64,000 nucleotides of DNA, taken from NCBI GenBank assembly GCA_963576725.1, contig OY755251.1, positions 39,670,692 to 39,734,691 of the forward strand, written 5' to 3'. Shown here piece by piece: positions 45,701-57,700 of the stretch. This DNA comes from Azorinus chamasolen (taxonomy: Eukaryota; Mollusca; Bivalvia; Cardiida; Solecurtidae). The translations under genes and the position numbers were made by a program. Within the stretch, counting starts at the first letter, position 1, and every line of letters begins with the position of its first letter. Below the pieces are notes generated by a model that saw nothing but the letters and a program-made list of their open reading frames with translations, made no database searches and was not told the origin of the DNA.

Positions 45701-48700
45701 TCAACTGTATATTCTTTCTTACATAAATATTCATGAAGTAAAGTAACAAACTTGTTACAGATCTCAAACTTTGAATATATCGGCTTAGGCTTTATGCTCT
45801 TTATGGTTTGCACGTTTATGGAGTTATTTGAAAATCGAAAAACACAAGAGAAGCGATGAAACGGATACGAAATTGCTGTACAATTGACGTTAACCCTTTA
45901 TTATATTACGTAAACTTTTAGAATAATTAAGATTTGAACAAACATTAAAACTAATCCATTTTTTAGGTATGGTTTGGCAGAAAAATATAAAACATTTCTA
46001 AAGTAGCTTCTTATCTACATAGACAGAATTGAACAACACGTATCTGCAGCAGAGTCTCTCTTAAGGATGTATTATGCGCATTTTTCGTATTAATCAATCA
46101 ACACAGAAGCTGTACAGGTATACATACAATGAAAATAATGCTTACAACCCGTTTTCCGACAGCATATATTCGTTCAGGGCTATTCCAGGAAAATCTCCTC
46201 TTTATTATAATATATATATACATATTTTCTTTATTTATTTTTTTATTTTTTTATTATTTTTTTTTTTGGGGGGGGGGGGGGGGTAATTTTAATTCTCTAG
46301 GTGGGGGTATATTATATAGAGGATATTTGTTATTTTCGGTGTGAGATCGAAATAAATTTCGATCTTCCACCGAAAATAACAAATATTCTATTTATTTCAT
46401 GCTTTTATTCAACGTTATAATCCTTTTTTCAACGGATTTATGTCCTAACGAAATCGAAAGTACGATTCGCTCCCCGTGGGGAGCCCCAGTGATAGACCGT
46501 AGTTCACATGTCGCTTCACGACAGAAGATATAGTTCTAAATAATCGTCTTAGAAATTGCAAAATGTCCATAAAAATATCTTTTATAAGTTCAAAATGATT
46601 AACACAGAGGGTTATATTGTATGACGTCATTTTGTATATCTGACAATAACACTAAACGAAAACTTTGTTGGCATTACTGCGCATCATCTTTACGTCATAA
46701 GTCATATAAGTGCGTCATAAGTCAGACGTCCGCCATCTTGTCCAAAACAAACACGGTGAGAAACCAACAAAGAACGAAACGGAGACGTTATAACAGAAAA
46801 CATGTAGGTTGTGGGCTTTAAATGAGCCAAATATTATTAGGAAATAAGAATGGATAATGCCACATGTTTAATATTCCCTGTCACTGTCGGAAAACAATGG
46901 AATTCGTTTGAACAGAATGCACACCGGAGAATTTGAGATTAACTGAGAAAGAGTTTGCGTTTCTGAAACGGGGTTGATAACTTGTTATCGATCTAGCAAC
47001 TGGTGACATGAACATGGAAATGGCAGCCAGTGAAGACGCTGATTTGAAATCGGCTATTGAATCAAGTAGATAATCTTAGCTCAAACATATTGCAACTATA
47101 ATAATATCTATAATTATATCTGTAAGCATTTGTAACCCCCCCCCCCCCCCCCCCCCAACACACACACACACACACTTACGGATTTTACGTGGGTCCGGAG
47201 AAAACACTGCGCTTGATTCGTACCATTGCCATCTCTTTTGTCCACTCAGCTTTCGTCTTATGACCTTAAAAAGTAATAATCTGAAACTATACTAATCACA
47301 AAGGCTTTGATGAAGTGATGCCGCTTCCATCTGTGTGAATGGGGTCATCATTGTACGCAGAATTTCTGCTCATGTCAATTTCTAACCATGTCCATCTTAA
47401 GACCATCTTTGTCAATTTCAATGTAGATTATCGAGTAGGAGGGTTGTGCCACAACCATTCAAACATAGACAGTACAACTGGGGGTGTTAAAACCATAGAC
47501 GGTATAACTAGGTGTGGTAAACCGTTCAAACATAGTACAACTAAGTGGGGTACAATCATTCAGACCTAGACAGTAGAACTATGTGTGGTACAATATTCAG
47601 ACCTAGACAGTACAACTAGGTGGGGTACAGCCATTCAGACCTAGACAGTATAAATATGTGTGGTACAATATTCAGACCTAGACAGTACAACTAGGTGTGG
47701 TACAATATTCAGACCTAGACAGTACAACTAGGTGGGGTGCAGCCATTCAGACCTACACAGTATAAATATGTGTGGTACAACCATTCAGACCTAGACAGTA
47801 CAACTAGGTGGGGTACAGTCATTCAGACCTAGACAGTACAACTAGGTGGGGCAGTCATTCAGACCTAGACAGTACAACTAGGTGGGGTAGAGCCATTCAG
47901 ACCTAGACAGTATAACTTGGTGTGGTACAACCAGTCAGACCTAGACAGTAGAACTATATGTGGTACAACCATTCAGACCTAGACAGTACAACTAGATGGG
48001 GTACAGTCATTCAGACCTAGACAGTAGAACTATGTGTGGTACAACCATTCAGACCTAGACAGTACAACTAGGTGGGGTACAGTCATTCAGACCTAGGCAG
48101 TACAACTAGGTGTGGTACAATATTCAGACGTGGGGTGCAGCCATTCAGATCTAGACAGTATAAATATGTGTGGTACAATATTCAGACCTAGACAGTACAA
48201 CTAGGTGTGGTACAACCATTCAGACCTAGACAGTACAACTAGGTGGGGTACAGTCATTCAGACCTAGACAGTATAACTATGTGTGGTACAACCATTCAGA
48301 CATAGACAGTACAACTAGGTGGGGTACAGTCATTCAGACCCTGACAGTATAACCATTCAGACCTAGACAGTACAACTAGGGTAGTTACAACCATTCAGAC
48401 CTAGACAACTAGAGGCGGTAAACACATAAATAGGCGTGGTACAACCATTCAAACATAGTATAGCTCGGTTGGGTACAGCCATTCAGACCTAGACAGTAGA
48501 ACTAGGGGCGGCAAAACCATAGACAGTGTAACTATGGGTGGTACAACCATTCAAACATAGTACAACTAGTAGTTTAAACATATTGTAATGCGCTCGTGAA
48601 GCACGTGCCGAGCAGTCTCTCGGTATATGGGTAGCGTGATCAGACTCGCTCGACACCAAAAGTTTGTAAATAAGTGAACTAAAATCACTGTCTGTCAACA

Positions 48701-51700
48701 ACTCCGGAAATAGCTAGGTAAAACTACTAAGCGAAGCGAAGAAAGTGATAAAACTGACCAACACCATGTAAGACAATCCTTTGTTATTTTAACTCTCATT
48801 ATCTTAACCATCATGGATAAAGCACTACCGGGTCCGTGAATCTTTGATTACTTCACTCAGAGTTTAAACTCTTGCATAAGTTGGCAATACCAGAACATTT
48901 AACCTGTAAAATGCTTCCCTAGTAGAGAGGAAAAGTCAACGCCACTTGATATTTGGGTCTTATTTAGGGAAACTTGTATTTGTATATTCATGAATTAACA
49001 GCCAAATCGAAGCATATGATTGTTTTGTTTTATGTACCAAAAATTGTATCTTTCCATACATTGTGTGAGAAGATATTACAAAATTCATATGTAGGATTGT
49101 GCACGGCGAATAGTTGTTACGGTGTACGGCGAATAGCGTTTCTGGTGATTCTTAGTGTACGGCGAATAGCTTCAACAGTTTTCGGAAGAAAATGCTTTAA
49201 ATAAGGACGGTATCTTAATCGACGGTGTCGAACAAGGACCCGTGAGTTAAATTACATTAATAGGCTGCTTAACAATTTCAGAACATTGCTTTAGAGTTGG
49301 TCAATGTGGTCATTCAAGTTGAAGTTCTATTCTTAAGTGTATTACTTATGGAGTTTCATGAGTACGTTTCCTGCTTTATGACAGCCATCCGAAAGCAAAT
49401 AGAGCAGAGAAATAAAGTTGGTCCTACCATGTTTTCAAAGACTTAGATGTGTGTTTCTATACAGAAAAGGCATGAGATTTGTTTCTGGCAAAGAATATAG
49501 TAGAACCTGTCTTAACCGACCATCAAAATTATCCAATTATGGGTCTATATGCAGGTGGTTGCGTAATACAGGCTACAATTAATACAGAGAGTTCCTATGA
49601 ACTTTCTGCACTACTTTTGCCTTGTATTAAGTAACCACCTGCTTTTAAGACTCATAAATTCAATATATGCATGTATATACAGTTACTTTTCATCGTATAA
49701 ACCCCTTTCTAATAAAAAAATATATGTCTCCCCCCTTTAGGGGAGGGGGACATATTGATGTTGTGCTTTCTGTCTGTCTGTCTGTCCGTCCGTCCGTCTG
49801 TCTGTTAACATTCTTGTGCAGCTAACTCCTCCTACACTATTAGAGAGATTTCCTTCTAATTTTTACATATGAATCAGCTATATGTGAGGATGGTCATGTG
49901 GTTTGGAATTTTGGCTGCAACAATTTTGACAGAAGTATGGATTTTTTTCAAATATGAAATTTATAGGGAAAAACTAGCTTACAATTTACAATGTCAGTAT
50001 TTTGACATATGAATTTATTCCTCTTATGGGTGCCAGGGTAGAGGGTGCCAGGGGGTCAATTCATTCCTCTTACGGGTGCGGGGGCGGGGTACCGGTGGGG
50101 GGGGGGGGTATGTGTTTTCTCAAAAACAAACTCTAGTTATTTACCTGTTCAATATTTATGCAAGAATAATGCCATCATGAATATTAGCCAGTTTTGTGTA
50201 ATGTAATGTTTTCAAGTGAGGTATTTCTTTTTTGACAAAAAAACATAAAAATAATAAATCTACACATGTAATGTCATCAGCAAACAGCAGATCCTGATCA
50301 GACGGCTCCTAAGTGCCATCTGGTTTGGATCTACTCAGTTTGCAAATGCGTAAAAATGAGTTTATATGAAGAAAAGCATTAATAATTTAATAAAGATTTC
50401 TGTAACCAGGATTTCTCTAGAGAAAATATACTCATCGGGTGTGGGGAGCGAACTCGAGTCCTCGAGATTCCTAGTCAAATAATCTACTGCGGCGCGATAA
50501 AAGCCGGATTGCATAGCAATGCTGTACAAGTGTTGATACAGGTCAGCTACAGCCTGTGGCATACGAGGGCTGACTGATTGATTAGTCGAGAGCTTTGTAT
50601 TGAAGGAGTTAAGCAGGGATGTCCTTTTTCTGCCCTACTATTCCCTAACTATTAAAGGCTGTGTGCCCGAAGACTGATGTCATGTGGTCAGTTTATGCCA
50701 AAGAGGTAGCACTCTCAAGTCAACAATGTACTTGATTGGTGTGTGCGTGTGTGTGTGTGTGTGTGTGTGGGGGGGTATTAAAATATTGATTTTTTTTTCA
50801 AATCATTGTTTACGCAGGGGATTCTCTCATTGCAATTAATATAGCAGAATTTCTTGTTTAGGCCAAACACCAGTCTTTTCAAATACAAAGTGATTAATAT
50901 ACTAATTCTTCATTCATACATATATATTGTGGTATCCGAATTTCGTGAATGCTCGGATGCATGCAACAGTAATTAAAACTAAAATGTTCAGACCTAGAAA
51001 TTCACTTACACATCTTTAAGGAGCGTAGCTGAATCCAAATATAGTTTAAACACCGTGGCTATAGAGGCCCGGGGGCTTGCTCCCCCGGGAAAAGTTAGAA
51101 TTGAGTGGTTTCAAAAAGTGACTTTTACAGAGGCGTCAATAGGAGGAGTGGGTTAAATCTTACATGACAAGACAGAACGTTTATCAAAGTCTATCCCTAC
51201 TTGGCCTTCGAGTGTTGTATCATTTTGGCCATACTAGTTAATGTTTTCACCTATCATTGATGTTACACACGTGCGTAAATGCGTGTCGCTAGCTACGCCC
51301 CTGTCTTTAGAAGTTGGCTTGTAGTCTTTGCGGCTGACATTGAAATGTTTGATCCACTGCAAGCGCACTTCTTCACTGCGAGAAATGGTGTGCAGTTTGT
51401 AAGGCTCCCAACACGGGCAGTTTTTATGCAGATTTTTTTTTCTTCTTACCGTTGCACCATTTATAAAGTTTCTTTTGATTGTTATTGCAATAAAAAGCAG
51501 CATATCACTTCCCTGAACTACTTTCGTAAGGCATTATAACTTATTATTCTATACAAATTCCTAAAATATCGGTCATAAAACAAATCCATACAATCTAAAG
51601 TCTTTAGCTATCAGCAAAACTTAACAGTACCATAATGACATAGAGTATTCATGAGCAATTAATTCTGTAATCATTGTTATGTGCAGATCCGTCAAAACCG

Positions 51701-54700
51701 AAAGTAGCGCAATAGTAGATGTGGATACTCTGCCATTTGTGCCTTCTAAAAGTTTTCTCATTTGCTATTGCACAACCTACATTTTAATTCTAGATCAATG
51801 GCATTTTCATAATAGACATGAGGTGTCAGTTTATTTTCCTCGCAATAACCTTAGGGAACGATTACAAGTAATTTTAGCCGTAAAATGCCTCACACCGCGC
51901 AAACTATTTGCCGAGCAGTCTTCATAACAGTAAAATATATTACTATTCGCCGTACACATCGGAAGCTATTCGCCGTACAATATTCATACCACATTTATCT
52001 ATTCGCCGTACACACACCTTGTTTTTCTTTTATCAAATTCAAAGCCAATTTCGATCGTATTCTGGAATCAACGCTGGCATAAGAGTGTATTGGCTGTGTG
52101 ATGACAAGGAATGTGTGAAATCGTGTGTCGGAAGATTGGAAAAACGATTGCGAACACGTTTTTGACCTTTTCGCTGTTATCTCGGTTGTACTAATCCGAG
52201 AATAATGCACCCAAAATGATTTACATACGTGAATTTGAATTGATCAGAAACCATGTAATCATTGGTTGATCTATCTACCAGTAATTTCAAACATTGCAAT
52301 GCTAGAATATGTCATAATCTATATAAATATATCGAATTACTAATTCATAGTCGATGAACTTTCGCTTCACTTAGTAGTTTTACCTAGCTATTTCCGGAGT
52401 TGTTGACAGACAGTGAAAATGGACTTCGCTTAAAGAAATTAAAAGAGAACAGGAAGAAAGTGTGATATAAAGATAGCAATGTAATTCTGGTCCCCTCTCT
52501 TTATTCACCAGTACAGTCAACAAATATCTGGATTCAAATGGGAACTGATCAATATATCTGTCTCAGATCTATGCCTAACAATAAACAATTAAAGTCTGGG
52601 TCTACCCAGTTTTCACTGTAGATCTATCACTATTAATGACTATCCAGTATTTCCCCAAGGAGTGAACAGTAAAGGTTTAATTCCTAATATCAAGAGTCAG
52701 CGATCATAATTTAGATCTATAATTTATTAAAGAACAAGAGGGTCGTCACGGGTGACAAATGCCCCCAAAGTGTTTGACACCGAAATGCATTTTGGTGGAA
52801 AAACAATACAATGTAATGCAGGTGTAACATGAAATTTTGATGCTGTTAAAAATGACACAGGAGTCAGTTCTTAACATTAGAAACAGAACCTTTGACGATT
52901 ATGATAGCTAAGAAAAGAGCCAAGCGTCAAAACTTAGTTAAAAAGGACCCTAAGTCATTCTCAACGTTAAAAAGGACCCTGGGTTGATTGTCAACGTTTA
53001 AGGTATAGGAGATATGCTCTGGACAAGCTTTTTGTATCTGGTAAGATATAGGAGATATGCTCCGGACTGTAAAATTGAGGTCAAAGGTCAAGGTCAAGGT
53101 CAGTGATCTGAAAATGGTACATGACTCTCCCCCATCCCAAGATGAACTCACAAACCAAATTTGGATTCCGTAGCTGGTAAGGTATAGGAGAAATGCTCCA
53201 GACAAGCTTTGTGTAAAATGTAGGTCAAAGGTCAAGGTCACAGTGACCTGAAAATGGTACGCGACACTCCGCCATCCCAAGATAAACTCACACATTAAAT
53301 TTGGAATCCATAGCTGGTAAGGTATAAGAGATATTCTCTGGACAACCTTTTTTGTAAAATCGAGGTCGAAGGTCAAGGTCAAGGTCACAGTGACCTGAAA
53401 ATGGTACGCGACACTCCGCCATCTGAAGGTGATCTCACAAAACAAATTTGGAATCCGTATCTGGTAAGGTATAGGAGATATGCTCTGGACAAACTTTTTG
53501 TAAAATCGGTCAAGGTCAAGGTTAAGGTCATAGTGACCTGGAAATGGTACATGACATTCCGCCATCCCAAGATGAACTCACACACCAAATTTGGAATCTG
53601 TAGCTGGTAAGGTAAAGGAGATATGCTCCGGACAAGCTTTTTGTAAAATCGGTCAAAGGTCATGGTCAAGGTCACAGTGATCTGAAAATGGTATGCGACA
53701 CTCCTCCATCCAAAGATGAACTCACACACCAAATTTGGAATCCTTAGCTGGTAAGGAATAGGAGATATACTCCGGACAAGCTTTTTGTAGCTGGTAAGGT
53801 ATAAGCGGTTTTTAAAATCGAGGTCAAAGGTCAAGGTCAAGGTCACAGTGACCTGGAAATGGTACGCGACACTCCGCCATCCCAAGATGAACTCACACAC
53901 CAAATTTGGAATCTGTAGCTGGTAAGGTAAAGGAGATATGCTCCGGACAAGCTTTTTGTAAAATCGGTCAAAGGTCATGGTCAAGGTCACAGTGATCTGA
54001 AAATGGTACGCGACACTCCTCCATCCCAAGATGAACTAACACACCAAATTTGGAATCCTTAGCTGGTAAGGTATAGGAGATATACTCCGGACAAGCTTTT
54101 TGTAGCTGGTAAGGCATAAGCTTTTTTTAAAATCGAGGTCAAAGGTCAAGGTCAAGGTCACAGTGACCTGGAAATGGTACGCGACACTCCGCCATCCTAA
54201 GATGAACTCACACACCAAATTTGGAATCTGTAGCTGGTAAGGTAAAGGAGATATGCTCCGGACAAGCTTTTTGTAAAATCAAGGTCAAAGGTCAAGGTCA
54301 AGGTCACAGTGACATGAAAATGATACGCGACACTCCCCCATCCCAATATGAACTCACACACCAAATTTGGTATCCGTAGCTGATGTGACAAAGGAAATAT
54401 ACTCCGGACAAAAGGTACACACACCCACACACCCACCCACCCACACACCCACACACCCACACACCCACACACACACACACACCCACCCACACACGCACGG
54501 TGCGATCACTATATGCCGCCAAAGCCTAGCTTTGGGGGCATAAAAATAGAGTGAATGAATAAAAATTATAAAATATGTCTTCTGTTCCAAATGCGTTAAG
54601 CTCAGATAAAGAATTATTATTTCTAAGGCTACTCTTAAAGCTGGAGCATAAGATTCAAGAAACAGTAAAGCCTCCTACTAAGTATATTCATTAAAAGTAT

Positions 54701-57700
54701 TAAAGTAGATCTATGAACTTATTAAAATAAAAGAGTAGAATTAAATATCAACCTAAAGATAGCGATTAGTATAGAGGTGGTTTCTATGATTAACCAGTGC
54801 GAAGTCCCTGAACTGCCGAAAACGGCGTCTTTTATAGCCCAAAGAACGAAATTACGTGCCAAGCACGTGAAGCCAAGGTAATAATTGCACAAAATCTCAC
54901 AAACGCCGCTTGTGGAACTTTGCACGTCATTCCACATCAACATTGGTGTGAAAACTGTGGGGTTTGGTGAGATTCTGGTGCAACGTCATTGCGCTATACA
55001 TGTTAAGAATACCAAAAATACAGTACACATCGATAAAGAATTGAAAATTAAACACTTTCTTAAATTAACTTTATATAACAAAATTTACCTTTAAATTCTA
55101 AAATGTCTGAGGTTTATTCTGGCCACTCAGGATCAAACTGCAGAAATATGGACTTTGTAGACTTTTGGATTAAACTTGATAAACTATAGATTTTGACAGA
55201 GAAGAGACGCTGATATTTAAGAAATGAATGACGTGCAACCGGTGTTCATGAGGTTATGCAACGCATAGCTTTACGAGCAAAGTTAGTGAAGCCCGAAGGG
55301 CTTCACGTGAATCTTTGCTCGTAAAGCTATGCGTTGCATAACCTCATGAACACCGGGAGCACGTCATTTATTTCTTATATTTATATTCCATTGTATTTCT
55401 TATATTTCAACGGATTTTTTTTTAAATATTATATACCGGTCACGTAATAGCCGCTATCTAGGTCGTTGCCAGGTTCGTTTCTAACGTAGTAGGATCTCTA
55501 TATATGGTATGAAAAATAGTCCCAAACACATATTATAAATATAGAATGAATACAAGATTTTAATCAGTAAATTGTCCAGCTATGTTTAAAAAAAAGATTA
55601 TCGAGATATTTCAAATCATATATATTTACGAAATGTTGGTATTAAAGCATCTTCTTAAATGTAGGTCGCGGTGTCGAAGCCAATTTACTCACCCGCCATG
55701 CTTGATCGAAAGCGGGTCACAACGTTGGATTTTATTCTCGGATTTTTCTTTGTTAACGGTAAGGACATTGACTTATTTATGCTTCACTCATTACTTGATA
55801 ATATATTTTGATACGCCACGGCTGTTAAAGTTGGCAATATTATGTATTCAAGCGATAATTCTCAGTAAGAAGATGCCACATTTCAAATTTTCAGGGCCGC
55901 TGTCACGTATCGATTCCCCATTGATAAATCTTAAAATAGGTCATAACTGGGTCAGTACAGTATTACTCCGCGCTTACACAGCGGAATTCTGGGAAAAGGA
56001 GAACCGACTCAAACCGGTATTGAAATGAACGTTCATGGGAAAATGCAACTTTCTTTTTAGAATAAGGTTATATAAGGACGTTGCAGGGCGAATGTAAATA
56101 TAAATAGAATGTATCAAAATACCTGTCCCACAATGCAATTCCAATATGGCGGCAGTTACAAACTACTCAAAGTTCTATCAACATAAAACCTTATTATCAT
56201 CGTTGAAATCAATGATATAAGGTAAAATCTGATAGTTCTAGGAAGATCTAGTCCTATTACACATTGCTAGATAACTGTCACATTGCATAGTAGAGAATTA
56301 AAGGTAAAATCGGTCCTTGTTTACATAGTCATGCTTGACCCCATTTGACCTGATGTTACGAGAAAACTGGGTCACTACAATATTTTATTTCCATATTAGA
56401 GGAAATTGGGTCGGGAAACTGTACAACTAGATGGGGTACAGACATTCAGACCTAGACAGTATAACTATGTGTGGTACAACCAGTCAGAAATAGTATAACT
56501 AGGTGTGGTATAACAATTAAGACATAATACAACATGGTGTGGGTACAACAATTTAGACAAAGTACAACTAGGTGTGGTCATTCAGACCTAGACAGCATAA
56601 CTAGTTGTGGTACAACGATTCATACCTAGACAGTATAACAAGGTGTGGTACAACCATTCACACCTAGACAGTATAACAAGGTGTGATACAACCATTCAGA
56701 CCTAGACAGTATAACTAGTTGTGGTACAACCATTCAGACCCAGACAGTACAACTAGGGTCGGTACAACCTTTCAGACCTAGACAGTATAACTTGGTGTGG
56801 TACAACCATTCAGACCTAGACAGTATAACTAGGTGTGGTATAACCATTCACACCTAGAGAGTATAACTTGGTGTGGTACAACCTTTCAGACCTAGACAGT
56901 ACAACTAGGGGCGGTACAACTCCTAGACAATATAACTAGGTGTGGTACAACCATTCAGATCTAGACTATATAACTAGGTGTGGTACAACCATTCAGACCT
57001 AGACAGTATAACTAGGTGTGGTACAACCATTCACACCTAGAGAGTATAACTTGGTGTGGTACAACCTTTCAGACCTAGACAGTACAACTAGGGGCGGTAA
57101 AACTATTCAGACCTAGACAGTACAACTAGGGTCGGTACAACCATTCAGACCTAGACTATATAACTAGGTGTGGTACAACCATTCAGACCTAGACTATATA
57201 ACTAGGTGTGGTACAACCATTCAGACCTAGACAATATAACTAGGTGTGGTACAACCATTCAGACCTAGACTATATAACTAGGTGTGGTACAACCATTCAG
57301 ACCTAGACAATATAACTAGGTGTGGTACAACCATTCAGATCTAGACTATATAACTAGGTGTGGTACAACCATTCAGATCTAGACTATATAACTTGGTGTG
57401 GTACAACCTTTCAGATCTAGACAGTATAACAAGATGTGGTAAAATTATTCAGACCTATATAGTACAACTAGGGTAGGTACAACCATTCAGACCTGGACAG
57501 TACAACTAGGGTAGGTACAACCATTCAGACCAAGACAGTACAACTAGGGGCGGTACAATCATTCAGACATAGACAGTACAACTAGGGGCGGGCGGTACAA
57601 CCATTCAGACATAGATAGTACACCTATGAGCGGTACAACAATTCAGGCCTAGGAAGTACACTTAGGGGCGGTACAACCATTTAGGCATAGACAGTACACC

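Larger units (their letters stand above)
48686..52415. mobile_element. 3.73-kb TIR transposon candidate
   Basis: Terminal inverted repeats of about 57 bp (48686-48742, 52359-52415), starting CACTGTCTGTCAACAACTCC. AAAAT directly abuts both ends, a possible 5-bp target duplication. Three TACGGCGAATAG sites (49102-49169) mirror three inverted ones (51943-52010), as transposase-binding subterminal repeats do. The interior holds a degenerate THAP-like ORF on the minus strand (51237-51428) and later insertions (MITE-C, an ACAAGAG-type remnant, a SINE-like piece, MITE-B). It is unlikely to be autonomous now. Superfamily open: THAP suggests P or Kolobok types; CAC ends with 5-bp duplication suggest Transib. 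Confidence 0.65.

Noticed and set aside
50395..50590. Functional tRNA gene
   Set aside because: D-, anticodon- and T-arm-like parts are present but no paired acceptor stem and the box B is imperfect; kept only as a SINE-like remnant.
52927..54029. Minus-strand ORFs of 212 and 214 residues
   Set aside because: They follow the 155-bp tandem repeat of a mobile element; their translation repeats with the unit and changes frame with unit length.
55582..56028. 148-residue plus-strand ORF
   Set aside because: No domain, no codon or composition signal, and no splice or promoter context; chance opening in AT-rich DNA.
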